Below the pieces are notes generated by a model that was not told the DNA's origin, did no database searches, and saw nothing but the letters and a program-made list of their open reading frames with translations. Shown in pieces: positions 34,271-42,559 of a stretch of 64,000 nt of DNA (the first letter of the stretch is position 1; the number at the start of each line of letters is the position of its first letter). Source of the DNA: Candidatus Acidiferrales bacterium (GTDB lineage: Bacteria; Bacteroidota; Ignavibacteria; Kryptoniales; JAKASW01); contig DATJAY010000039.1 of NCBI GenBank assembly GCA_035515795.1, positions 206,964 to 270,963 of the forward strand, given 5' to 3'. The translations under genes and the position numbers were made by a program.

Positions 34271-37096
34271 ATGAAATCACTCTTGTCCACTGTCCACAGG
34301 ACCCTGCTGGAATCCTTCAGACTTTTTGTCTTCTGCGGAGTTTTATTTTTGTCACCCTTTAATTCCCGGGAGGCAGCGAAAGACACGCATCATTCTAATG
34401 AGGTCCAAATCGCGAATTTGAATTGCGAGTACATATCTAACCCGGCAGCGATTGACGTGAGGATCCCGCGACTGAGTTGGGAATTCAAAACCGACCTGCG
34501 AAATGTCCGTCAGCTTGCTTACAGGATCATAGTCTCTTCATCTCCTGAAATCCTCGCCGCGAGCAAAGGCGATCTATGGGATTCAAAGAAAGTGAATTCG
34601 AGCAGCACTTCAGGTATAGTTTATGCCGGGAGACCGCTGACCAGTCGGGTGAGATGTTACTGGAAAGTGCAAGCATGGACAAATAAGGGGAGAACCGAAT
34701 GGAGCGAATCCGCACACTGGGCGATGGGGCTGATGGACAGCTCGGACTGGACTGCAAAGTGGATCGGGCTCGATAAATTGTTTCCTGGAGAAAATTCCGA
34801 TTCCGCACACTCAAGACTTGCAGCACGATATTTTCGGAAAGGATTCACTATCGGCGACAGTGTGAAGAGAGCCGCTATCTATATCAGCGGTTTAGGGTTG
34901 TACGAGTTATTCATCAATGGTAGGAAAGTCGGAGACCAGGTGATGGCGCCGGCTCCTTCGGATTATTCCAAGAGAGTTTACTACAATAAATTTGATGTCA
35001 CGAGTATTCTCATGAAAGGGGCGAATTCAATAGGAGTAACGCTCGGCAACGGGCGATTTTTCAGCATGAGACCTATTGGCAGAGGAACGCCTGTGGTCAC
35101 GGATTACGGTTTTCCGAAGATGCTGCTTCAACTTGAGATCGAGATGGCGGACGGTTCCAAACAAATCGTTGTCAGCGACGAATCATGGAAAGTGACTGCG
35201 AACGGGCCTATCCGTTCGAACAACGAGTACGACGGTGAAGACTACGATGCGAGATTGGAGATGCCGGGATGGAACAACATAGGGTTCAACGACTCCGCCT
35301 GGTCGAATGCCGAATTGGTAAAGCGGTCATGCAGCGTTATTGAAGCTCAACCGAATCCGAACATCGCAATCATGGATACCGTTCACCCTGTTTCGATTGG
35401 TGAACCCAGAACCGGCGTATACATCGTGGATATGGGACAGAACATGGTCGGTTGGGTACAGACGACCGAGAAAGGAGCCGCGGGGACTCGCATGAAGCTG
35501 CGCTTCGCCGAGCGCCTGAATGATTCCAAAGATTCTCTCTATACTGCAAACCTTCGCGGGGCTGAGCAGACGGACAATTACATTTTCAAGGGAGAGGGTG
35601 AAGAGACATGGGAGCCTGATTTCGTGTACCATGGATTCCGCTACATCGAGATCACCGGTTTGAATCATAAACCCGCCCTCAATTCAATTGTGGGGAAAGT
35701 TGTTTACGACAAGATGCAAACCATCGGGAGCTTCGAGACTTCAAATCCGCTGCTGAACAAGATCTACAAGGCAGCTTATTGGGGGATTCGCGGCAACTAC
35801 AGGGGAATGCCTACGGATTGCCCGCAGCGCGACGAGAGAATGGGATGGCTTGGCGACCGCGCTACGAATTCCTACGGCGAGAGTTTCATCTTCGATAACA
35901 ACTTGCTTTATTCGAAGTGGCTGACCGATATCGTCGATGCGCAGAAGCCTGATGGAAGCCTTCCGAATGCTGCGCCGCCATACTGGATAGTCTACACAGA
36001 CAACATGACATGGCCATGCGCGATCATATTGATAGCCGACCATCTTTACAGGCAATTCGGGAACGAGGCAGTTATCTCGAATCATTACGCTGCGATGAGA
36101 AAATGGCTTCTGTATATGCGCGATAAATACATGAAGGATTATCTTCTTCCGAAGGACACATACGGCGATTGGTGCATGCCGCCGGAGCGAATGGAGCTTA
36201 TCCATTCGAAAGACACGACACGAATTACTCCCGGGGCATTCATCGGCTCCGCGTACTTCTATTATTGTCTCAATCTTATGAAGCAAAACGCTCTTCTCCT
36301 CAAAAAGAGTGATGATGCCGCTGAATATGCGTCGTTGGCGGAGAAGGTAAGGAATGCAATAAACAAAACTTACTTGAACAGTGAAGATTTCTACTATGCG
36401 AACAACACTGTCACCGCCAATGTGCTGGCGCTTTATTTCGGGATCGCGCCGGCGGAGATCGGAGAAAAAGTATTCGACAACATAGTGAAGAAAACGATGG
36501 ACGATTTCAACGGCCATATCAGCACCGGTATGATCGGCGGACAGTGGCTTATGCGGACGCTCACCGACTACGGCAGAACGGACCTTGCGTACAAGATAGC
36601 CACGAACACGACATACCCAAGCTGGGGATACATGTTGGAGAATGGAGCCACGACAATCTGGGAGCTGTGGAACGGAAATACGGCCGATCCTGCCATGAAT
36701 TCGGGAAACCATGTCATGCTCCTCGGCGATCTCGTGATCTGGTTCTACCAGGACCTGGCGGGAATAGAGTCGAGCCCGGGGAAGCCGGGATATGAGCAGT
36801 TAATTATGGATCCAAGAGAGATCGACAGCCTTAGCTATGTTAAGGCATCGTACCACACTGTCCATGGCCTCGTTAAAAGCGAGTGGAAGAAAGAAGGCGA
36901 CAAGTTTTACTGGAACGTATCCATTCCGGCCAACACTTCTGCTATAGTCCATGTCCCGGCGAAATCGTCCGGCGACGTTATGGAAGGAAAGGTGAATGCC
37001 GGTCGATCATACGGTGTGAAGTTTCTTGGGATGGAGAACAACAGAGCTGTCTACAAAGTGGAGTCGGGAGATTACGAGTTCACGTCACATCGTTGA
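34271..37096 (+). CDS. alpha-L-rhamnosidase, glycoside hydrolase family 78
   Basis: Probably exported enzyme of 941 residues that releases L-rhamnose from plant or bacterial glycans. After a signal-like segment (LFVFCGVLFLSPF) come beta-sandwich domains and, from about residue 480, the alpha6/alpha6 barrel. The general acid should be E522 in QRDERMGWLGD and the general base E798 in TIWELWNG, the two GH78 motifs. The ribosome site is GGAGTTATATCT. It stands alone after a repeat-rich stretch. Its product, L-rhamnose, would fit the RhaB/RhaEW genes 20 kb away. Confidence 0.93.
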   Translation: MKSLLSTVHRTLLESFRLFVFCGVLFLSPFNSREAAKDTHHSNEVQIANLNCEYISNPAAIDVRIPRLSWEFKTDLRNVRQLAYRIIVSSSPEILAASKGDLWDSKKVNSSSTSGIVYAGRPLTSRVRCYWKVQAWTNKGRTEWSESAHWAMGLMDSSDWTAKWIGLDKLFPGENSDSAHSRLAARYFRKGFTIGDSVKRAAIYISGLGLYELFINGRKVGDQVMAPAPSDYSKRVYYNKFDVTSILMKGANSIGVTLGNGRFFSMRPIGRGTPVVTDYGFPKMLLQLEIEMADGSKQIVVSDESWKVTANGPIRSNNEYDGEDYDARLEMPGWNNIGFNDSAWSNAELVKRSCSVIEAQPNPNIAIMDTVHPVSIGEPRTGVYIVDMGQNMVGWVQTTEKGAAGTRMKLRFAERLNDSKDSLYTANLRGAEQTDNYIFKGEGEETWEPDFVYHGFRYIEITGLNHKPALNSIVGKVVYDKMQTIGSFETSNPLLNKIYKAAYWGIRGNYRGMPTDCPQRDERMGWLGDRATNSYGESFIFDNNLLYSKWLTDIVDAQKPDGSLPNAAPPYWIVYTDNMTWPCAIILIADHLYRQFGNEAVISNHYAAMRKWLLYMRDKYMKDYLLPKDTYGDWCMPPERMELIHSKDTTRITPGAFIGSAYFYYCLNLMKQNALLLKKSDDAAEYASLAEKVRNAINKTYLNSEDFYYANNTVTANVLALYFGIAPAEIGEKVFDNIVKKTMDDFNGHISTGMIGGQWLMRTLTDYGRTDLAYKIATNTTYPSWGYMLENGATTIWELWNGNTADPAMNSGNHVMLLGDLVIWFYQDLAGIESSPGKPGYEQLIMDPREIDSLSYVKASYHTVHGLVKSEWKKEGDKFYWNVSIPANTSAIVHVPAKSSGDVMEGKVNAGRSYGVKFLGMENNRAVYKVESGDYEFTSHR

Positions 37097-37364
37097 GGAA
37101 ACGACCTTCCCGCTAACCTGTCATTGTCCCAACGGGATCCCTTCGGGACGATCCCGACTTTGCCGGGAGAAGCGCCCCCCCCCATTTATCCTCTATTGCA
37201 ATTCCTTTTTGCGTGATGACATGGTTGTGCCTTTGGCAGATTCACCTCTGGCGAACAATCCTTTCGATTTACTCTTCTTCGCTATCCCAACCATTCTTGC
37301 CGTCCGCTCCGCCGAAATCCGTAGGACGTAGGCGAGCTTAACGCTTATTCCCGATCGCTTACCG

Positions 37365-37424
37365 CTTGCAATCGCTGAATCTAAAGTCTGCGCCGGTTAC
37401 TTTTAGTCAACCTGGAAAAAGAAG
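37365..37424 (+). repeat. dispersed repeat family 2, copy C (partial)
   Basis: Matches the right half of the family: CTGAATCTAAAGTCTGCGCC, GGTTACTTTTAGTCAACCTGG, AAAAAG. It follows a short GC-rich stretch and has no gene directly attached. Confidence 0.6.
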
Positions 37425-37506
37425 GGCGATCCCTGCTGCAGCAATTCCAGTGTTGTACCATGACGAACTCATCCCGTGTAAGAACATCACGGGGCAGGCC
37501 CGGCCT

Positions 37507-37529
37507 CCCTCTCCCAAATCGGGAGAGGG
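37507..37529. terminator. hairpin downstream of the DUF6266-like gene
   Basis: CCCTCTCCC and GGGAGAGGG form a perfect 9-base stem around AAATC, about 50 bases beyond the stop of the minus-strand gene at 37578. Same sequence family as the hairpins at 22135, 40832 and 56596. Confidence 0.45.
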
Positions 37530-37577
37530 AGAAGCGAGTCGGCCGCGAGTCCATGACATGAAGAGCCTGCGGGCTCA

Positions 37578-38279
37578 TTATGTACCGGTGAGAACCCTCT
37601 GGAGTGTGCCGGAATACTTCACCGGTTTGTTTGCGGAGTCGAGAGTCACGAGTGCAAAGAGGAGCCTCTTGTCCCCGTAATTTCCGACGCCCGCCGCTTC
37701 CTGACCGAACAGCGGAATGCTGAACGTCATCGGGGTGTCGAGGACAGTGGGCTGTGCGGCGGCTGCACCTGCCACAAACCAGAAGTCGGGGAGCGATTTG
37801 TTCGCGGGATTGACCAGCGACAGGACATAAGCTAACTTCACGTTCGGCTCACTGCTTATGTCTATGCCGGTCGTGCGGCCGAGCGCCGCAAGTGCGACGG
37901 AGACGGCATTCGCCGAGAGGGCTGCATCGGTACAGTTGGCGGCGAACCCGAGACCGGGCGTTATCGCAGTAAGGTCGGTTACCGCATCGGGGTTCACCAG
38001 CGTGATGTTCTTCTGGATGATGTAGTTGTAAGCCGACATCCCCGATGGAGTCACAGGGAGCCAAAGCGCGGCAAGCTCCGGGACGGAGTAGATCGACTGC
38101 GCAAGCTTCGCAGAGAACGCGAAGCGCGACCGGCGGTCGATCGAGCCTTGATCGGCAGCAGGGGTGTACGGCTTCTTAGGTCTCAAGGCGATGATGTTCT
38201 TTCCGTTTCGTTGCCGGAAGGCCATGTCGCCAAGCTTCCCCTGGACTTTTCCAAGGGGTGACTTATTTAGTTGTGCCAT
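37578..38279 (-). CDS. hypothetical protein, DUF6266-like
   Basis: Protein of 233 residues with no signal peptide. The N-terminus (LNKSPLGKVQGKLGDMAFRQRNGKNII, then Arg-Pro-Lys-Lys-Pro-Tyr) resembles the start of DUF6266 proteins of Bacteroidota, which share a GxxxGKxGxxVxxxWKGxxYxR pattern; the similarity is weak. The rest is predicted beta-rich. The ribosome site is AAAGGAGAATTAAC. Directly upstream lies an array of 11-base tandem repeats (38323-38465), which is the oddest feature near this gene. Confidence 0.5.
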   Translation of the reverse strand: MAQLNKSPLGKVQGKLGDMAFRQRNGKNIIALRPKKPYTPAADQGSIDRRSRFAFSAKLAQSIYSVPELAALWLPVTPSGMSAYNYIIQKNITLVNPDAVTDLTAITPGLGFAANCTDAALSANAVSVALAALGRTTGIDISSEPNVKLAYVLSLVNPANKSLPDFWFVAGAAAAQPTVLDTPMTFSIPLFGQEAAGVGNYGDKRLLFALVTLDSANKPVKYSGTLQRVLTGT

Positions 38280-38322
38280 GTTAATTCTCCTTTCTTGGAT
38301 TTAATGGCAATTGTTTGAATAA

Positions 38323-38465
38323 GGGAACCGGTACGTAATTGAACGAGAGTCAAGCGAGACTTGACCGAGAGTTAATCGAGGGCATATCGGGAGTTAACCG
38401 GGACTCAACCGAGAATTGATCGGGAACCGCGTGGGAAACATGCGAGGGTCATCCGGAATTCAGAG
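38323..38465. repeat. array of 13 degenerate 11-base tandem repeats
   Basis: Units such as GAGAGTCAAGC, GAGACTTGACC, GAGAGTTAATC, GGGAGTTAACC and GGGACTCAACC follow each other with an exact 11-base step and no spacers; consensus about GRGARTYAAYC. The best ten run from 38345 to 38454, weaker units at both ends. The step equals about one helical turn and is not a multiple of three, so this is not coding. It lies 44 bases upstream of the start of the gene on the minus strand at 38279. Confidence 0.75.
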
Positions 38466-38589
38466 GGATGGATTTTCAAATTGTCAAAGAACTTGTTGAT
38501 GCCACATTGTAAATACTGTTTGATGGTACAGCTTTTGCAATTGCAGATATTTTTGGCAGTGCACTAGCTTAAGAAAAAGTCTCTGCTCA

Positions 38590-38981
38590 CGTACTGGCTC
38601 ACTTTGCGATTAGGTGGTTCGGTTTGCTTAATTGTTGTCGTGCAGAAAGATTGGAGTTTCCTCGTCTTCATACATGTATTTATACGATTCCTTATCTTTT
38701 GGGCGAGCAAAAGAAAATGAACAATGGAGAATCAACAAACCTTGTGCGGACTTATAGTACTTTCTCTTGTCTTGACACAAGAGAAAGTACGAAAGAGAAA
38801 GTCAAGGCTTACGGAAAAAATGGCTGGAAATTCCCCCTCCGAAGAAACGAATAAACTAGGCGCCTTCGGCGCCGTCGGACAGTATTCGTTTCTTAAACCG
38901 AAGGAGGGAATTTCCTAATCGCCATTTTTTCCTAATGCCGTACCCTACAGTCTTCCATTCCGATTCAAACTGAACCACTAC
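38590..38981. mobile_element. MITE-like element, copy 2 (shorter)
   Basis: Bases 38695-38978 match 33417-33700 of copy 1 over 284 bases with about nine differences and no gaps. The left end (GTACTGGCTCACTTTGCGAT, then TAGGTGGTTCGGTTT) matches the inverse of copy 1's right end. The right end is ACTGAACCACTACC, an inner-type end. The inner left part of copy 1 is missing here. I see no clear target duplication. Confidence 0.7.
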
Positions 38982-39299
38982 CCAAACCCAGCACACCACT
39001 ATATTTTTCTGTACGATGGTAAATTCGGGGGAAGTTAGTAGTATTTATGGTGGAGGTGGGTCCGTACAAGCCGGCCCATGAGAAAGCGAACTCGGAGGTG
39101 GAGCTGGCGGCACCGTTTCGATCCCGGGGTCATTCTGGCTTCCGCCGGAATCCACTTCTTTGGTTCTGGATGCCAGCTGGAGTTTATCCCGCGCTTGACA
39201 CGGGGCTGGCATGACAATCGTTATTTTGTTTGGAACTATCAAACTGAGTCGGTACCGAGATGCAGAGATGCTGCATAGAACTCAAACCGGAGAGCATCG

Positions 39300-39995
39300 A
39301 TGAAAGAGGCAGATTTACAGGATACGCGAGAGGAAGTTAAAAAGTTAATGGCGAACCAGGATGAGCTCGCGATACTGTACTCATCCGCCGAGAGAATGAT
39401 TCGTTCGTTGAAGCCCCGCGCAAAACGCGAGTTCGGCGGAAACGATGTGGCAAACAGGGTGCTGATTGCCCTGTACCATGGCAGCCGCACATGGGACCGG
39501 AAGAAGTTTCCCGTGCTGAAGGATTTCATATACTCAAGATTATTATTGAGTGAAATAAGAAACATGCTGGACCATGACAAGAAACTCGTCAGGGAGGGGG
39601 AAGAAAGAATCGGGGATTGCGACGGCGGAGACGGCGAGGAAGTATACGGAAAAAACGAACTATCGGATGCGGCACCCTTCTCGCCGGATTACGAGGGGGA
39701 GCTGGACCGCAAAATGATGATAGACGAGGCAGAGAGGGATCTGGAATCGGACGAGAAAAGATTTTTTGTATTTCAAGGGATGATGGAAGGAAAATCCGTG
39801 CAGGAGATTGCCGATGCAAACAAATACTCCGTGCCGGATGTTCGAAACGAGGTGCGCAACGTGAGAAGGACCCTCGACAGAAAATTCAAAGAGCAGCGGG
39901 AATCCATAAGCGATCCCAAGAAATTCAGAAAGCTAACGAAAAACGCCTACGAGGAATCAGATTCCGAAATAGGTGGTCAAAATACTGAGACGTAG
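39300..39995 (+). CDS. sigma-70-like regulatory protein
   Basis: Cytoplasmic protein of 231 residues. The middle part (NDVANRVLIALYHGSRTW and FPVLKDFIYSRLLLSEIRNMLDH) resembles sigma region 2. After an acidic linker, residues 160-200 (FFVFQGMMEGKSVQEIADA followed by NKYSVPDVRNEVRNVRRTLD) look like a region 4 helix-turn-helix. The family is the ECF-like group that runs with the small gene and peptidase downstream. The ribosome site is GGAGAG five bases before ATG. Not clearly a canonical sigma factor, so DNA binding is likely but promoter choice is inference. Confidence 0.6.
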   Translation: MKEADLQDTREEVKKLMANQDELAILYSSAERMIRSLKPRAKREFGGNDVANRVLIALYHGSRTWDRKKFPVLKDFIYSRLLLSEIRNMLDHDKKLVREGEERIGDCDGGDGEEVYGKNELSDAAPFSPDYEGELDRKMMIDEAERDLESDEKRFFVFQGMMEGKSVQEIADANKYSVPDVRNEVRNVRRTLDRKFKEQRESISDPKKFRKLTKNAYEESDSEIGGQNTET

Positions 39996-40155
39996 CAACC
40001 GGTCAACAAGATTGCAGGCGGTTGGTTCCGAACATTACAGCTCGAGAATGGCTTTGCTGTTTCGTTCGTGACCGGCTGAGGGAGTCGCACCGGAGATAAG
40101 AATCGCCGGCGCTTGTTCGATGATTCGGCTTACAAAAAATCATTTGGGAGGAAAA

Positions 40156-40572
40156 ATGGAGTTGTTAAAGTTCCTGAAATTCTATGCCGATATGTCCGGC
40201 GAAGAGCCGGAGTATATCCGGGAATACTTAAAGGAGGCGGGGATTGATCTTGAGAAATCGAGAGGGGAATTGATCGATGCAATTCAGGAAATCGATGCGC
40301 AGGAAATGCTGGCGAAGGGGAAAACGTTCAAGGAAAAATATTATCATATGCTGGGCCGCTTGAAGAAGAAAAGCGGTCCGCCTGCCGTGCAAACCAGAGG
40401 AGGCGGAAAGTCGGAAGGGAATTCAGGCGAATTCGGATTCGCGTTCAGGAAACTTTCGCATATGAGCAAAGAGGAGGCGTCGAAAATATTGGCCGACAAA
40501 GAAGAGCTGGACATCATTGCGCGGGCGAAGGAAGAAAGCGAAGGGAAGAAGGAGGATGGGAAGGAAGAGTGA
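40156..40572 (+). CDS. small charged helical protein between the sigma-like gene and the peptidase
   Basis: Protein of 138 residues, not recognised. I use the ATG preceded by GGGAGGAAAA; the frame begins 12 codons earlier. It is rich in Glu and Lys with predicted long helices (EYLKEAGIDLEKSRGELIDA; SKEEASKILADKEELDIIAR) around a Gly/Ser-rich linker at about residues 80-95, and ends in KEESEGKKEDGKEE. It lies 160 bases after the sigma-like gene. It could be a partner or substrate for the peptidase at 40983 (inference from order only). Confidence 0.6.
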   Translation: MELLKFLKFYADMSGEEPEYIREYLKEAGIDLEKSRGELIDAIQEIDAQEMLAKGKTFKEKYYHMLGRLKKKSGPPAVQTRGGGKSEGNSGEFGFAFRKLSHMSKEEASKILADKEELDIIARAKEESEGKKEDGKEE

Positions 40573-40982
40573 TTCGTCATTTCGAGCGATCCGCCAAAAA
40601 GACGGCGGACGCGTCCGCCGCAGGTGGAGAGAAATCTTCTGTAGTGCTCATGAAAGTCCTGTTGACAGGTACTCCACACAAGATTCCTCCGCGCACTTAT
40701 CGCGACTTCGTCGTGATAAGTTTGGTCGGAATGACATGCACTTTCTTTCTGCTGAGGCGATCCGGCGGGTAAGTATGGGAGGATCCCCTCATGTACCACC
40801 GAACTCACCCTCTTCCCGCCGAGCGGGATTTCCCCCTCTCTTCTCGGGAAGAGAGGGGGACAAAAGGGGTGAGTTAGAGATTAGGACTTGAAGGAATCCC
40901 GGGCATGAAGCGGATGGCTCCTCGCGATGACAGGAGGCATTCAGGGAAGAACCTCATTGGATTTTACTTAACTAACGAAACT
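40573..40982. other. intergenic region with repeats and a long hairpin
   Basis: No gene. Contains text of the palindromic repeat kind (GTCATTTCGAGCGATCCGCC, 40577-40596), a G/C-rich inverted pair (GGCGGACGCGTCCGCC, 40603-40618) and the long hairpin listed at 40802-40875. Confidence 0.5.
40802..40875. terminator. long compound hairpin
   Basis: Outer arms AACTCACC and GGTGAGTT enclose a small stem (CCCGC/GCGGG) and a perfect 12-base stem CCCCCTCTCTTC/GAAGAGAGGGGG with loop TCGG. A nearly identical compound hairpin lies at 56566-56638. It may work as a terminator upstream of the peptidase gene, but the recurrence points to a dispersed element. Confidence 0.5.
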
Positions 40983-41771
40983 ATGTATCCATTACCCGAA
41001 GCGAAGGCGCGTGAGCTGTTGAGGAAACTCAACGCAAAAAACCCGGAGAGGATCATAGACATCGAAGCGGTCGCCAACGCCGTCGGCCTCATCGTGAAAG
41101 AAACGGACGCGGAGAACAGCGAGGGATACTCGGTGCGGACCGAATCTTCGGGGCTGATAAAAGTGTCGGCGTCTTCAAAGGAGCCGGGACAGAGACGGTT
41201 CACAATCGCCCACGAGATAGGCCACTTCCTCTTAGACAAGAACCCAATTCACCTTTGCAGGATGGAAGACATGGTTGGATACAAATCAAAGAAGGAAGAG
41301 GAGAACGCGGCCAACGCCTTCGCCGCCGAGCTCCTGATGAAGAAGGAGTGGTACGCCGGGTTCGTGAAGGACAAAGCGCCGGGTATCGAGACGATCAAAC
41401 AAGCCGCGGAATATTTCGGGGTCTCGCTCAGCGCAAGTGCGATAAGGTATTCTCAAGCCGGAAACTTTCCCGTCGCGGTGATAATGAGCTGCAAGGGAGC
41501 GCATAACGAAGGAAGGGTGTCATGGTCTGCGATAAGCGAATCATTCCCGTACCGGTATGTCGGGAAGGGGTATAAAGTGAACAAGTTTTCGGAAGCCGAT
41601 AAATTCTTTTCGCAAGGGTCGGGAAAGAAAATGGACCTTAAGCCTCACAGGGTCCTTGCGGATTCATGGTTCTCGGATACCCGCGGCTTCCGTCCGAACC
41701 ACTACTTAGTAGAGCAGTGCCTGCCGATGCCAAACTACGATTGCGTGTTGACGGTGGTGTGGCAGGCGTAG
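40983..41771 (+). CDS. ImmA/IrrE-family metallopeptidase
   Basis: Zinc peptidase of 262 residues. The catalytic motif HEIGH is at residues 77-81 (RFTIAHEIGHFLLDK), and the second acidic helix includes EEENAANAFAAELLMKK. The C-terminal 100 residues fit the sensory part seen in IrrE-like proteins. ImmA/IrrE enzymes cut a partner repressor, usually an XRE protein; none is here, and the neighbours are a sigma-like protein and a small helical one. I use the ATG opening MYPLPEAKARELL; the frame begins 26 codons upstream in repeat sequence. The last eight codons and the stop lie inside a copy of dispersed repeat family 2. Confidence 0.85.
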   Translation: MYPLPEAKARELLRKLNAKNPERIIDIEAVANAVGLIVKETDAENSEGYSVRTESSGLIKVSASSKEPGQRRFTIAHEIGHFLLDKNPIHLCRMEDMVGYKSKKEEENAANAFAAELLMKKEWYAGFVKDKAPGIETIKQAAEYFGVSLSASAIRYSQAGNFPVAVIMSCKGAHNEGRVSWSAISESFPYRYVGKGYKVNKFSEADKFFSQGSGKKMDLKPHRVLADSWFSDTRGFRPNHYLVEQCLPMPNYDCVLTVVWQA

Positions 41772-41862
41772 ATCGCAGCTAAGAGATCCCGGTATGCATC
41801 TCCGGGGTTGGGAACGTTGAATCTAAAGGCTGCGTCGCTTACTTTTGACCCACTCGGAAGAA
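41745..41862 (+). repeat. dispersed repeat family 2, copy D (long form)
   Basis: Runs from GTGTTGACGGTGGTGTGGCA through CTCCGGGGTTGGGAACGTTG to CACTCGGAAGAAA, the same order as copy B. Its first 27 bases code the final VLTVVWQA and the stop of the peptidase at 40983. Confidence 0.7.
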
Positions 41863-41866
41863 AGAG

Positions 41867-41962
41867 ATGCGCGATAATCAGGTCGAGGAAACCTTTGAAC
41901 TGGACGAACCCAACAAAGAGTTCGAGGTCTACTCAAAGGTCACTCTGAACCGGATTTCCTGA
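41867..41962 (+). CDS. possible 31-residue peptide
   Basis: A short frame MRDNQVEETFELDEPNKEFE.. that ends 12 bases before the methyltransferase start. GGAAGAAAGAG precedes the ATG. It could be a small gene, a leader, or the remnant of a longer gene cut by the repeat at 41745-41862. I have no family for it. Confidence 0.25.
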   Translation: MRDNQVEETFELDEPNKEFEVYSKVTLNRIS

Positions 41963-41974
41963 GGCGCCGGCGAG

Positions 41975-42559
41975 ATGAAAGTATCCGACAGCGGGATGCC
42001 GGATGAGACATACTGGAACAGCCTTTTTCATATTCCCGGAATTGTAGAATGGCTTGATATAAAAAACGCAGCCGGCCCGATCGTGGAGATCGGATGCGGC
42101 TACGGATCGTTCACTGTCACCGTTGCAAAGGAAACCGGCAGCGAAGTTTATTCATTCGACATAGACCCACAGATGCTTGCCGCTGCACGGAACAACGCCG
42201 AGAGGGCTGCACTCACGAACGTACATTTCTTTCTTCGCGATGTTCTCGAGGAAGGAACCGGGCTCGACTCCGCGGGCTCCGGAATGGTTCTGCTTTTCAA
42301 CATCTTGCATTTCAACGAACGACGGGTTCTCCTTCAAGAAGCTTCGCGAATCCTCAAACCTTCGGGAGTGGCAGCCATTATCCACTGGCGAAAAGATATC
42401 GAGACGCCGCGCGGGCCTCGCATCGAGACGCGGCCTGACAAAGAGATGATTCTCGCCAGTATCGGCGGCCTCGATTTGCATTTCAACGGCGACAGCAGGA
42501 TTTTAGAACCGTATCACTGGGGAATCAAGCTTATCAAAGAAATAAAACGGCGGTCATGA
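41975..42559 (+). CDS. class I SAM-dependent methyltransferase
   Basis: Cytoplasmic enzyme of 194 residues, one Rossmann-type methyltransferase domain. SAM-binding motif I is PIVEIGCGYGSFTVTVA (about residues 32-48), the acidic residue ending strand 2 is in YSFDIDPQM, and motif IV is LLFNILHF. A late strand (VAAIIHWRKDIETPRGP) follows. Substrate unknown. Its stop overlaps the start of the next gene (ATGA, 42556-42559), so both are translated together; a pair of methyltransferase and metal transporter might deal with a metalloid, but this is inference. Confidence 0.82.
   Translation: MKVSDSGMPDETYWNSLFHIPGIVEWLDIKNAAGPIVEIGCGYGSFTVTVAKETGSEVYSFDIDPQMLAAARNNAERAALTNVHFFLRDVLEEGTGLDSAGSGMVLLFNILHFNERRVLLQEASRILKPSGVAAIIHWRKDIETPRGPRIETRPDKEMILASIGGLDLHFNGDSRILEPYHWGIKLIKEIKRRS

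Larger units (their letters stand above)
37097..37577. other. intergenic region with short repeats
   Basis: No gene seen. It contains an inverted GGGATCCCTTCGGGACGATCCC segment near 37133-37154, a copy of dispersed repeat family 2 (37365-37424) and a hairpin (37507-37529). Confidence 0.5.
38280..39299. other. 1-kb gene-free stretch with tandem and mobile repeats
   Basis: Holds the 11-base tandem array (38323-38465), the second copy of the MITE-like element (38590-38981) and, near 39110-39225, text of the GTCATTCTGGCTTCCGCCGG kind typical of interspersed repeats. The last 30 bases carry the ribosome site (GGAGAG) of the gene at 39300. No gene seen. Confidence 0.6.

Noticed and set aside
35741-36712. 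323-codon minus-strand frame inside the GH78 gene
   Set aside because: Shadow of the real reading frame; no signature and skewed composition.
38323-38465. CRISPR-like array
   Set aside because: Units are 11 bases, follow directly without spacers and vary in sequence; no cas genes are near.
40573-40900. Possible frame of 124 codons between the small protein and the peptidase
   Set aside because: It is built on the palindromic and hairpin repeats and changes frame in other copies.
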